Source: Pseudarthrobacter oxydans
Lineage (GTDB): Bacteria; Actinomycetota; Actinomycetes; Actinomycetales; Micrococcaceae
Assembly: GCF_034258515.1 (NCBI RefSeq)
Contig: NZ_CP139438.1
Coordinates: forward strand, 1,736,001-1,800,000
Direction: 5' to 3'
DNA length: 64,000 nt
In this document: positions 1 through 6,968 of the stretch, piece by piece
Position numbering within the stretch: position 1 is the stretch's first letter
Layout of the letters: the number at the start of each line of letters is the position of its first letter
Position numbers and translations under genes: made by a program
The notes under the pieces: generated by a model
Told to the model about the DNA's origin: nothing
The model's input: the letters and a program-made list of their open reading frames with translations, nothing else
Database searches by the model: none

Positions 1-1381
1 CGGCGTCGAACGTGAGTGCGACAACCTTCTGCGTGGTCGGAATGCGCTCAAGATCCACGCCTAGGAGCGCCGACGGGACGCTGGTGTAGATGACCTCGAT
101 CCTGCCGCTGGCCGCGTGCCACAGGATAGAACCGTGCTGGAAGTCGTTGCGGCGGCCGCCCGTGATGCTGTACTCGCCGCTGATCGGGTAGCCGAGCCGG
201 CTGCGCTCCCAACCGAGGGCCACCCACTGGGCTCGGATGGCTCCGTACACCTCGTGGGCTCCCGTGGCAGGCGACCAGTAGATCGACGAGCCGGCGTTCG
301 TGCCGCTGAAGTGGTTGAACCGACCGACCCCGTCGGGGGTGCCGGTCTCATCCGTCACGGGGAATCCAAGCACGCCGGCCGGTCCGCCGAGCTCCAGGTA
401 GTGTCCGCGGATGGCCCCGTGGACCTCGTACGCTCCGGTGCCGGCGCTAAAGTAGATCGCCCCTCCGGCGAAGTTGTTGTGGCGGCCAGCGGCGCCGGGG
501 GTGGAGGTCTCGTCGGTGAGCGGGAAGCCCAGGAAGCCGGCCGGTCCGCCGAGCTCCAGGTAGTGTCCGCGGATGGCTCCGTGGACCTCGTACGCTCCGG
601 TGCCGGCGCTAAAGTAGATCGCCCCTCCGGCGAAGTTGTTGTAGCGGCCAGCGGCGCCGGGGGTGGAGGTCTCGTCGGTGAGCGGGAAGCCCAGGAAGCC
701 GGCCGGTCCGCCGAGCTCCAGGTAGCGTCCGCGGATGGCTCCGTGGACCTCGTACGCTCCGGTGCCGGCGCTAAAGTAGATCGCCCCTCCGGCGAAGTTG
801 TTGTGGCGGCCAGCGGCGCCGGGGGTGGAGGTCTCGTCGGTGAGCGGGAAGCCCAGGAAGCCGGCCGGTCCGCCGAGCTCCAGGTAGTGTCCGCGGATGG
901 CCCCGTGGACCTCGTACGCTCCGGTGCCGGCGCTAAAGTAGATCGCCCCTCCGGCGAAGTTGTTGTGGCGGCCAGCGGCGCCGGGGGTGGAGGTCTCGTC
1001 GGTGAGCGGGAAGCCCAGGAAGCCGGCCGGTCCGCCGAGCTCCAGGTAGCGTCCGCGGATGGCTCCGTGGACCTCGTACGCTCCGGTGCCGGCGCTAAAG
1101 TAGATCGTGCCGCCGGTGTAGTCCTGGGCGCGGCCCCCAGCGACGTCGTACGCGCTGCCGACTGGCGTGCCGAGAAACGATGCGCTGCCGCCGAGCTGCT
1201 CATAGTGCTGGAGGATCGCGTCGTCGCCGGCCTGCTCGACCACCATCGACGCCGGAACGCTCCGTTGCGCAGCCACCGCTGATGCGGCGGACGCGGGCGG
1301 CCCCAAGGCCGTGCCCCCGAGGCCCCCGCCGAGGGCGAGGGCCAAGGCCATTCCGAGGACGGCGGATCGAGACCGGCGCAT
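1..1381 (-). CDS. Secreted LGFP-repeat protein with C-terminal polysaccharide deacetylase (NodB) domain, 3' end off window
   Basis: The frame from ATG at 1381 stays open to the left edge (460 codons plus one base). The N-terminus MRRSRSAVLG followed by an Ala/Leu/Gly-rich stretch and PPASAASA looks like a signal peptide of about 35-40 residues. Then come about seven 54-residue LGFP repeats (core GGPAGFLGFPLTDET, with AIYFSAGTGAYEVHGAIRG). The middle ones are almost identical and the outer ones diverged. The last visible residues, QKVVALTFDA, match the first motif of the NodB deacetylase fold, where the metal-binding Asp sits. LGFP modules are known from actinobacterial envelope proteins and are thought to hold them at the cell wall. 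I infer a wall-associated enzyme that deacetylates peptidoglycan or another glycan. The catalytic domain is outside the window, so activity cannot be judged. Confidence 0.82.
   Translation of the reverse strand, partial: MRRSRSAVLGMALALALGGGLGGTALGPPASAASAVAAQRSVPASMVVEQAGDDAILQHYEQLGGSASFLGTPVGSAYDVAGGRAQDYTGGTIYFSAGTGAYEVHGAIRGRYLELGGPAGFLGFPLTDETSTPGAAGRHNNFAGGAIYFSAGTGAYEVHGAIRGHYLELGGPAGFLGFPLTDETSTPGAAGRHNNFAGGAIYFSAGTGAYEVHGAIRGRYLELGGPAGFLGFPLTDETSTPGAAGRYNNFAGGAIYFSAGTGAYEVHGAIRGHYLELGGPAGFLGFPLTDETSTPGAAGRHNNFAGGAIYFSAGTGAYEVHGAIRGHYLELGGPAGVLGFPVTDETGTPDGVGRFNHFSGTNAGSSIYWSPATGAHEVYGAIRAQWVALGWERSRLGYPISGEYSITGGRRNDFQHGSILWHAASGRIEVIYTSVPSALLGVDLERIPTTQKVVALTFDA
381..1107. repeat. 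4.5 tandem copies of a 162-bp repeat coding LGFP modules
   Basis: Copies begin at 381, 543, 705, 867 and 1029, exactly 162 bp (54 codons) apart; the last is about half length. Within the unit I see only three variable sites: GTGTCC/GCGTCC (His/Arg), GGCCCC/GGCTCC (silent) and GTGGCG/GTAGCG (His/Tyr). The copies at 381 and 867 appear identical. Such uniformity, including at silent positions, suggests recent duplication or gene conversion. Confidence 0.95.
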
Positions 1382-1656
1382 TGTGACCCCTTCGTGCTGA
1401 CCGAGACATGCGAGCCTTGGTCAAGACGCTACGCCCCAGGGGCATGCCCGGGCAGGGGCAGAGGTCCCGAATCGCAATCAGATCACCCGCGACACCCCGT
1501 CCGCGGTGCTGCCGCAGTTGCCGCGTTCCGGGGTCCCATGTCATGTTCGAGCGGATGACCGCGGGCGGTACGCTGTTGCAGGACCAAGGCCTCATTTCCG
1601 CAGCCAAGTCGTCCACAATGACGGTCGACATCTACCAGCTTGGCTGCCGGATCTTC

Positions 1657-2526
1657 CTACTTCAGGAACTTAGAGGTCCTGCGGTCAGCCAGGATCTTGC
1701 CCTTGGTCTGGCAGGTGGGGCAGTACTGCAGGGCGGTATCGGCGAAGGAAACCTCGCGGACAGTATCTCCGCACACGGGGCACGGCTGACCGGCCCGCGC
1801 ATGGACGCGCATGTGGCTCCGTTTGACGTCCTTCAGGTCCTTGGGCGGCTTGCCCTGCGCCTCGGCCATCGCCGTGCCAAGGATGGTGTGGATGGCGTCG
1901 TACAGGACCTGGACGGTTCCGCGGTCCAGGGACTTGGCCGTGGCAAAGGGGGAGATCCTTGCCGCATGCAGAATCTCGTCGCTGTAGGCGTTCCCAATCC
2001 CGGCGATGACGCCCTGGTTCCGCAGGAGCCCCTTGATCTGCTGGGAGCTGCCGGCAAGGATCTCAGCCAGCATGTCGGCGTCGAACGCCTCAGCGAAGGG
2101 GTCCGGCCCCAGCGACGCTATACCCGGCACTTCCTGCGGATCCCGGACCACGTAGACCGCAAGGCTCTTCTTCGTTCCGGCCTCGGTGAGGTCGAAGCCG
2201 CGCGGGCCCCCGGGGCCGGTGAAGGCAAGGCGGGCGGCGATGTGCCCTTTTCCCATTTTCAGCTGGGCGTCGGTGGGGGAGTCCGTGAAGCGGACCCAGC
2301 CGGCCCTGGCCAGGTGAAAGACGAAGGAGATGCCGCCGGTGTCAATGCTGATGAACTTGCCGAAGCGCCGTACGCCTGTGACGGTCCTGCCCTCGAGGGC
2401 GCTGAACGGGGGATCGGCCGTCTTGAGGACGGCGAAGGAAACGATCTGCACTTTTGACACGACCGCTCCCTGCAGGTGGTCACTCAGGAACCCGGCAAGG
2501 CCGGCGACCTCGGGCAGCTCAGGCAT
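1657..2526 (-). CDS. Fpg/Nei-family DNA glycosylase (formamidopyrimidine-DNA glycosylase)
   Basis: 289 aa beginning MPELPEV, the hallmark N-terminus in which Pro2 forms the Schiff base and Glu3 is catalytic. RRFGK near residue 55 supplies the beta-turn lysine. The helix-two-turn-helix segment QGVIAGIGNAYSDEIL lies near residues 150-165. The C-terminus has a zinc finger, CPVC then CPTC followed by QTKGK. The family excises oxidised purines such as 8-oxoguanine or oxidised pyrimidines and nicks the abasic site. Fpg cannot be separated from Nei-like paralogues here, so no symbol is given. A purine-rich GGGGAAGG lies 11 bases before the ATG. The gene is divergent from gcvH. The 275 bp between its stop and the LGFP gene hold no gene I can support. 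Confidence 0.88.
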   Translation of the reverse strand: MPELPEVAGLAGFLSDHLQGAVVSKVQIVSFAVLKTADPPFSALEGRTVTGVRRFGKFISIDTGGISFVFHLARAGWVRFTDSPTDAQLKMGKGHIAARLAFTGPGGPRGFDLTEAGTKKSLAVYVVRDPQEVPGIASLGPDPFAEAFDADMLAEILAGSSQQIKGLLRNQGVIAGIGNAYSDEILHAARISPFATAKSLDRGTVQVLYDAIHTILGTAMAEAQGKPPKDLKDVKRSHMRVHARAGQPCPVCGDTVREVSFADTALQYCPTCQTKGKILADRRTSKFLK

Positions 2527-2622
2527 CCGCTAGCTGCCTTCCCCGACGTGGACGCCGGCTGTGCATGCGCTCATGCGTCCCATCTTGGCAGAAACCCCGC
2601 CGAACGCCCGGGCAGATGTGCC

Positions 2623-2628
2623 TATACT
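2623..2628 (+). promoter_or_regulatory. Candidate -10 element of the gcvH operon
   Basis: TATACT lies 63 bases before the gcvH ATG. No clear -35 is visible at 16-18 bp, so the call rests on the hexamer and its position in the divergent fpg/gcvH gap. Confidence 0.45.
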
Positions 2629-2691
2629 TTCAGCGGCGGCCCGTTCCGGGGCCCCGTTGACATTGGTGTTCGACCCGATGAAAGGCCCCTG

Positions 2692-3078
2692 ATGAGCAAC
2701 ATTCCCGAAGATCTGTCCTACACAGCCGAACACGAGTGGGTCACCGCCCCCAATGCCGACGGCGTGGTCCGGGTAGGCATCACCGACTTTGCCCAGGACG
2801 CACTCGGGGACGTTGTCTACGCCCAGATGCCTGAAGTTGGCACCAAGATTACGGCGAACGAAGTTGTGGGCGAGGTGGAGTCCACCAAGAGCGTCAGCGA
2901 CATCTATGCCCCTGTAACCGGCGAAGTTGTGGCCCGCAACGAGTCACTGGACACCGATTCCGCGCTGATCAACACAGATCCCTACGGTGAAGGGTGGCTC
3001 ATTGAGATCAAGCTCGCCGAAGCTGACGCCGTTGAATCATTGCTCAGTGCATCGGAGTACGAACAGCAGGTAGGCTAA
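2692..3078 (+). CDS. gcvH: Glycine cleavage system H protein
   Basis: 128 aa, normal for GcvH. The lipoyl attachment site is GEVESTKSVSD with the modified lysine at residue 66, in the usual lipoyl fold (YTAEHEWV near the start, DPYGEGWLIEI near the end). It carries the aminomethyl group between the P, T and L proteins of glycine decarboxylase. The start is ATG 2692, preceded by AAAGG; a longer open frame upstream is not GcvH-like. P and T protein genes are not nearby. Instead it is followed by garA, a merR gene, a DUF151 gene and another merR, the order seen in Mycobacterium (Rv1826-Rv1830). Confidence 0.95.
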   Translation: MSNIPEDLSYTAEHEWVTAPNADGVVRVGITDFAQDALGDVVYAQMPEVGTKITANEVVGEVESTKSVSDIYAPVTGEVVARNESLDTDSALINTDPYGEGWLIEIKLAEADAVESLLSASEYEQQVG

Positions 3079-3095
3079 AGCTAACCGGTATTTCC

Positions 3096-3161
3096 GGTCC
3101 GGCCCCGCCGTGAAGGCAGAACGTCTTCGCACGTCAGCGGCCGGATCGGCGGGCCGGGACC
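3096..3161. other. Imperfect long inverted repeat between gcvH and garA
   Basis: GGTCCGGCCCCGCCG at 3096-3110 can pair imperfectly with CGGCGGGCCGGGACC at 3147-3161 around a 36-base loop. There is no T-tract. It could be a weak terminator or an mRNA processing hairpin between two co-oriented genes. Confidence 0.35.
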
Positions 3162-3235
3162 GGGCCTGCGTTGCAGGTCCGGAGGGCAGATGTTGGTTGC
3201 AGGCCTGAGGGCAGCAACGGAAAGAGGAGGAGTCC

Positions 3236-3712
3236 ATGGCTGGCCACACACAGAACCCTGCCGACGGGGAACACGGCTCGGGTGCGGCCAGGGCGTCGGA
3301 GACTACTTCGATCCATCTCACCCCGGTGAGGGATGAGCCCACGATTGCCCCCAAACTCTCGTCCGATGAGCGCAGCTCGGTTGAGGCGCTCCCGGCCGGG
3401 TCAGCACTGCTGGTTGCGCACAGCGGCCCCAACGCCGGCGCCCGCTTCCTGCTTGATTCCGATGTCACCACGGCCGGACGGCACCCGGATGCGGATATCT
3501 TCCTGGACGACGTCACCGTTTCCCGCCGCCATGTCGAGTTCCGGCGCACCGCCCGGAGTTTCGAAGTGGTGGACAAAAACAGCCTGAACGGCACCTACGT
3601 CAACCACGACCGCGTGGACAGCGTGGAGCTCAAGTCCGGCAGCGAAGTCCAGATCGGCAAGTTCCGCCTCACCTTCTACATGAGCCCTGCCAACGCTGCA
3701 GGCCGCGGCTGA
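3236..3712 (+). CDS. garA: FHA-domain signalling protein, GarA/OdhI type
   Basis: 158 aa. Residues 1-50 are flexible and carry SETTS at 21-25, the type of threonine motif phosphorylated by PknB/PknG kinases in mycobacterial GarA and corynebacterial OdhI. The FHA domain spans about 60-150, with GRHPDADI (81-88), SRRHVEF (96-102) and NSLNGTYVN (115-123), the phosphothreonine-binding loops. In relatives the unphosphorylated protein inhibits the 2-oxoglutarate dehydrogenase E1 subunit and glutamate dehydrogenase, and phosphorylation relieves this. That role is inferred here from sequence and synteny. The start ATG 3236 has the strong ribosome site AAAGAGGAGG. Confidence 0.9.
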   Translation: MAGHTQNPADGEHGSGAARASETTSIHLTPVRDEPTIAPKLSSDERSSVEALPAGSALLVAHSGPNAGARFLLDSDVTTAGRHPDADIFLDDVTVSRRHVEFRRTARSFEVVDKNSLNGTYVNHDRVDSVELKSGSEVQIGKFRLTFYMSPANAAGRG

Positions 3713-3729
3713 ACCGGGGACCGCTGCCT

Positions 3730-4452
3730 GTGGCAATGGCACAACCGGAACGCCGGGGACCCCAGGTCCTCAACATCGGGGAAGTCCTCGCACAGCTCAG
3801 CGGGGACTTTCCCGGCATGACTGCGTCCAAGATCAGGTTCCTTGAGGAAAAAGGGCTCATCAACCCGCGCAGGACACCGGCGGGCTACCGCCAGTACTCG
3901 GACGGCGACGTCGAGCGGCTGCGGTTCGTCCTGGCCCTGCAGCGTGACCAGTACCTCCCCCTGAAAGTCATCAAGGACTACCTCGATGCCATCGACAGGG
4001 GCGAACGCCCCGAGAACCTCCCGCCCGGCGTCGTGGTGTCCCCGCGCATCGTCTCGGATGAGCTGGCGGCGGAACTGCAGAACCGGGGGCGCAAGCTTAC
4101 GGAAGAGCAGCTCCGCACGGAATCCGGTGCCAGTGTGCCGCTGCTGCAGTCCCTCCTGAGTTTCGGCCTGATTAGCCACAGCAATGGCCAGTTCGATGAG
4201 CACGCCCTCCAGGTGGCGCGCGCCTGCGTCCAGCTGGAGAGCCACGGGCTTGAACCCCGCCACCTCCGCCCCTTCCAGGCGGCTGCGGAACGGGAGTTTG
4301 GCTTGGTGGAGCGCGTCGTGGCGCCATTGGCGTCCCGCAAGGACTCCGCGTCCCAGGCACGGGCAGCTGAGGCCGCCCGTGAGATTAGCGACCTCTGCCT
4401 CACCCTGCACCGTGCCTTGGTGCAGGACCATATCTCACGCATGGACATCTGA
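3730..4452 (+). CDS. ftsR: MerR-family regulator, FtsR / Rv1828 type
   Basis: 240 aa from GTG 3730 (ATG 3736 is an alternative). The N-terminal MerR winged helix is clear: LNIGEVLAQL, then SKIRFLEEKGLINPRRTPAGYRQYS at about residues 33-57, split as recognition helix and wing. The rest is the long C-terminal part typical of the Rv1828 group, with no effector cysteines. It sits between garA and the DUF151 gene, as in Mycobacterium and Corynebacterium. The Corynebacterium glutamicum orthologue FtsR is reported to activate ftsZ. Assigning the same job here is inference, supported by a palindrome in the ftsZ control region at 41516-41536. The stop overlaps the next start in TGATG, implying translational coupling. 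Confidence 0.85.
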   Translation: MAMAQPERRGPQVLNIGEVLAQLSGDFPGMTASKIRFLEEKGLINPRRTPAGYRQYSDGDVERLRFVLALQRDQYLPLKVIKDYLDAIDRGERPENLPPGVVVSPRIVSDELAAELQNRGRKLTEEQLRTESGASVPLLQSLLSFGLISHSNGQFDEHALQVARACVQLESHGLEPRHLRPFQAAAEREFGLVERVVAPLASRKDSASQARAAEAAREISDLCLTLHRALVQDHISRMDI

Positions 4453-4955
4453 TGATTGAAGTCGAGATTGTGGGCGTTCGCATCGAACTGCCTTCCAACC
4501 AGCCACTGGTCCTGCTTCGGGAAATGCACGGGGAACGGCACGTCCCCATATGGATCGGGACGCCTGAAGCCAGTGCCATTGCCCTTGCCCAGCAGGGCGT
4601 GGTCCCGCCCCGCCCCATGACCCACGACCTCCTGGTGGACGTCGTGGAGTCGCTGGGGCACTCGGTGGTCAGCGTGAACATCGTTGCGGTGGAGGACAAC
4701 ATCTTCTACGGCCAGCTGCAGTTCGAGAACGGGACAACAGTCAGTTCGCGGGCCTCGGACGCGCTGGCCATAGCCCTGCGCGCAAAGTGCCGGATTTGGT
4801 GCGCGGATTCAGTCATGGATGAGGCCGGAGTCCGCATCACCGAGCATGACGAGGGCGAGGACACGGAACCCGGTCCCACCGTTGATGAAGAGCGCGAACT
4901 GCGCCGGTTCCGGGAGTTCCTGGACGATGTTGAGCCCGAGGATTTCGACGGCTGA
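4452..4955 (+). CDS. Bifunctional nuclease family protein (DUF151)
   Basis: 167 aa. MIEVEIVGVRIELPSNQPLVLL at the start (split: MIEVEIVGV, then SNQPLVLLRE), then HVPIWIGTPEASAIA and SSRASDALAIALR are the conserved DUF151 segments. The plant and bacterial family has reported DNase/RNase activity, but its physiological role is unclear. The mycobacterial neighbour Rv1829 occupies the same place. The ATG overlaps the stop of the preceding merR gene by one base. The C-terminal 40 residues are acidic (EHDEGEDTE). Confidence 0.88.
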   Translation: MIEVEIVGVRIELPSNQPLVLLREMHGERHVPIWIGTPEASAIALAQQGVVPPRPMTHDLLVDVVESLGHSVVSVNIVAVEDNIFYGQLQFENGTTVSSRASDALAIALRAKCRIWCADSVMDEAGVRITEHDEGEDTEPGPTVDEERELRRFREFLDDVEPEDFDG

Positions 4956-4961
4956 GGTCAC

Positions 4962-4987
4962 GTTAAGGTTAATGTTGAGGGTGAATC
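4962..4987 (+). promoter_or_regulatory. Imperfect direct repeat upstream of the second merR gene
   Basis: GTTAAGGTTAAT (4962-4973) is followed directly by GTTGAGGGTGAAT (4974-4986). The AT-rich core TTAAGGTT is unusual in this GC-rich DNA and recurs next to the ftsZ palindrome. It begins seven bases after the DUF151 stop and precedes a promoter. It may be a binding site for one of the two adjacent MerR proteins. Confidence 0.4.
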
Positions 4988-5006
4988 TTTCGACACGCCC
5001 CTAATA

Positions 5007-5049
5007 ACCCTGCAGGGTCTTTGACCTTGCGACCCCCCGGGCCTAACGT
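5007..5049 (+). promoter_or_regulatory. Promoter of the second merR gene with adjacent 12-bp palindrome
   Basis: TTGACC (5021-5026) and TAACGT (5044-5049) are separated by 17 bp, a good SigA-type arrangement. The perfect palindrome ACCCTGCAGGGT (5007-5018) ends two bases before the -35. The transcript would have a leader of about 130 bases with two small hairpins (TGCATG...CATGCA and CTGCTG...CAGCAG). Confidence 0.6.
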
Positions 5050-5187
5050 CGAAGTATCGAGTTCCCATTGCTTACGGCAGCCGCGCAAGTCACACTGGAA
5101 AGTGCGCCCCGCGAAAATTACATGCATGGTCTTCATGCACTGCTGCTGCAGCAGTTTCCCCGGGAGCGTATGACAAGGAGGATCCAG

Positions 5188-5781
5188 GTGAGTCCCAAAG
5201 GTGAAGCAGGCGGGCTGAAGCAGCCCACGGCTGGTGTTGCTGTGCCGGCGAGCGGTGCCCAGGGCCTCCTGTTTACCGAAGACCTTCCTGTGCTGGATGA
5301 GGACGCGGGCTACCGCGGGCCCACCGCATGCAAGGCGGCCGGCATCACGTACCGCCAGCTCGACTACTGGGCACGCACCGGCCTGGTGGAGCCCGCGGTC
5401 CGCGGCGCCGCCGGTTCCGGCTCCCAGCGACTGTACGGCTTCCGCGACATCCTGGTCCTGAAAGTCGTCAAGAGGCTCCTGGACACCGGGGTATCGCTGC
5501 AGCAAATCCGCACCGCCGTGGAACACCTGCGGGAACGCGGCGTCGAAGACCTCGCCCAGATCACCCTGATGAGTGACGGCGCGAGCGTCTACGAGTGCAC
5601 CTCCGCTGACGAGGTCATCGACCTCGTCCAGGGCGGCCAAGGTGTGTTCGGCATTGCCGTCGGACGGGTCTGGCGTGAGGTGGAGGGCAGCCTGGCCTCG
5701 CTTCCCAGCGAGCATGCCGCTGAGCCGTCTTTTCCGGACGACGAACTGAGCAAGCGCAGGGCAGCGCGCAAGATCAGCTGA
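5188..5781 (+). CDS. MerR-family regulator, Rv1830 type
   Basis: 197 aa from GTG 5188, chosen because AAGGAGG lies about eight bases upstream. The MerR helix-turn-helix starts about residue 47: GPTACKAAGITYRQLDYWAR, then TGLVEPAV and LYGFRDILVLKVVKRLLDTG with the dimerisation helix SLQQIRTAVEHLRERG. No cysteine cluster for metal sensing is present. In actinobacteria this gene commonly lies two genes after the FtsR-type merR. A strong terminator follows, so it ends the gcvH group. Confidence 0.85.
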   Translation: MSPKGEAGGLKQPTAGVAVPASGAQGLLFTEDLPVLDEDAGYRGPTACKAAGITYRQLDYWARTGLVEPAVRGAAGSGSQRLYGFRDILVLKVVKRLLDTGVSLQQIRTAVEHLRERGVEDLAQITLMSDGASVYECTSADEVIDLVQGGQGVFGIAVGRVWREVEGSLASLPSEHAAEPSFPDDELSKRRAARKIS

Positions 5782-5790
5782 AATATTGAG

Positions 5791-5826
5791 CAAGGGGCCG
5801 CTCTCCATCCGGAGGGCGGCCCCTTG
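5791..5826. terminator. Bidirectional terminator between merR and parA
   Basis: CAAGGGGCCGCTCTCC (5791-5806) pairs with GGAGGGCGGCCCCTTG (5811-5826) with one mismatch and a four-base loop. It lies between convergent genes. Confidence 0.8.
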
Positions 5827-5848
5827 GCTGTTAACCAGGCGAGTTGCC

Positions 5849-6679
5849 CTACCTGGCGCGGCTGCGCAGGCCGCTGCCGACAGCCATCAGGTTGGCCAGC
5901 AGTTCATCGAACAGGGCCGCAGCGGACTTCGCGGAATCACCGGGCCAGTGGTGCACGGGGTGGGCGGCGCCCTGGATCTGCTGCCAGTTGGCCTGTTCCG
6001 GAATCCGCGGGCTCAGGAGGAGTTCTCCGAACATGGACTCCATCTCCGCAAGCCGGTACGCGTGTTCCGAGGAACCCGACCGCACCCGGTTGGCCACGAT
6101 GCCTGCCGGGGAGAGGTTGGGGGCGAACTCCTGGCGGAAAAGCTGGATGGCCCGCATGGTCCGCTCGGTGCCGGCCACCGAGAACAGGCCGGGCTCGGCA
6201 ACCAGCGCCACCTTGTCGCTGGCGGACCAGGCCATCCGGGTCAGGCCGTTCAGGGACGGCGGGCAGTCCACCAGGACAAGCTGGTAGTCGTCCCCGGTAG
6301 CCAGGACAGAGGAGAGCCTGCGCAGGTCGCGGCGGCCCAGGTCCGGCCGGTCATAGATGCCGGTGTAGGCGGAGCCGACGGCGACGTCCAGTACGGCGGA
6401 GCCGGAGCCGTTGGACTGGGCCCTGGCGGTCCAGCTGCTGCGCACCACGTTCTCGGACAGCTTTGCCCGGCGGGGACTCTTGAGCATCCGGCCGATATCC
6501 AGCTGGTCGCCGGGCTGGACTCCCAACGCAGTGGTGGCATCCGCGTGCGGATCAAGGTCCACCACCAGCGTGCTGATGCCCGCGGCCAGCGCCGCAGACG
6601 CCAATCCTGTGGTGACGGAAGTCTTGCCGACTCCACCCTTAAGGCTGCTGATGCTGACTACTTGCACTTGAGAGACCAA
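5849..6679 (-). CDS. ParA/Soj-family ATPase, orphan
   Basis: 276 aa from TTG 6679. A GTG at 6667 gives a start (VQVVSISSLKGG) closer to the usual family N-terminus, and neither has a good ribosome site. The deviant Walker A KGGVGKTS is at about residues 15-22; VDLDPHADATTALG and VLVDCPPSL are the other nucleotide-binding segments. No parB lies beside it, so this is unlikely to be the main chromosome-partition ParA. Relatives position proteins or plasmids. It is convergent with the second merR gene and divergent from pyc. Confidence 0.82.
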   Translation of the reverse strand: MVSQVQVVSISSLKGGVGKTSVTTGLASAALAAGISTLVVDLDPHADATTALGVQPGDQLDIGRMLKSPRRAKLSENVVRSSWTARAQSNGSGSAVLDVAVGSAYTGIYDRPDLGRRDLRRLSSVLATGDDYQLVLVDCPPSLNGLTRMAWSASDKVALVAEPGLFSVAGTERTMRAIQLFRQEFAPNLSPAGIVANRVRSGSSEHAYRLAEMESMFGELLLSPRIPEQANWQQIQGAAHPVHHWPGDSAKSAAALFDELLANLMAVGSGLRSRAR

Positions 6680-6897
6680 AACCTAACGCCGGATGCCGTG
6701 TTGGGGGTAATGTTTGCTCCGGCAGTGCCGAAGCCGGACGGTCCTGCCGCCCTACTCATCATATGTTGATGCGTCGGCGAATCCTGCTTTATTGGGCGTC
6801 GGCATGGCACCGACTGTGCTGCCGGGGCGGTTTCCGCCCGAGCCGGCAGAAGGCTTCGGGACATGACGGGGAAATTAGTGATGGTGGCCACAAAGAT

Positions 6898-6925
6898 TTG
6901 TGTTTGTCCTTGTAGGTCCTAGACA
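6898..6925 (+). promoter_or_regulatory. Candidate pyc promoter
   Basis: TTGTGT (6898-6903) and TAGACA (6920-6925) are 16 bp apart and about 44 bases before the pyc ATG. The rest of the 289-bp divergent gap to parA contains nothing else I can name. Confidence 0.4.
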
Positions 6926-6968
6926 CTGTGACCACTCACCGATCCACCCGCAATGATGCAGGAGAAGT

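Noticed and set aside
381..1107. Regular repeats as a CRISPR array
   Set aside because: Units are contiguous, 162 bp, in coding frame, and have no unique spacers.
116..1282. Plus-strand 388-aa and minus-strand 282-aa open frames over the repeat block
   Set aside because: Both are alternate-frame readings of the tandem repeat. The third frame (minus, from 1381) gives a signal peptide, LGFP repeats and a deacetylase start.
2527..2691. Glycine riboswitch before gcvH
   Set aside because: The leader after the -10 is only about 55 bases, too short for the aptamer, and no conserved core is seen.
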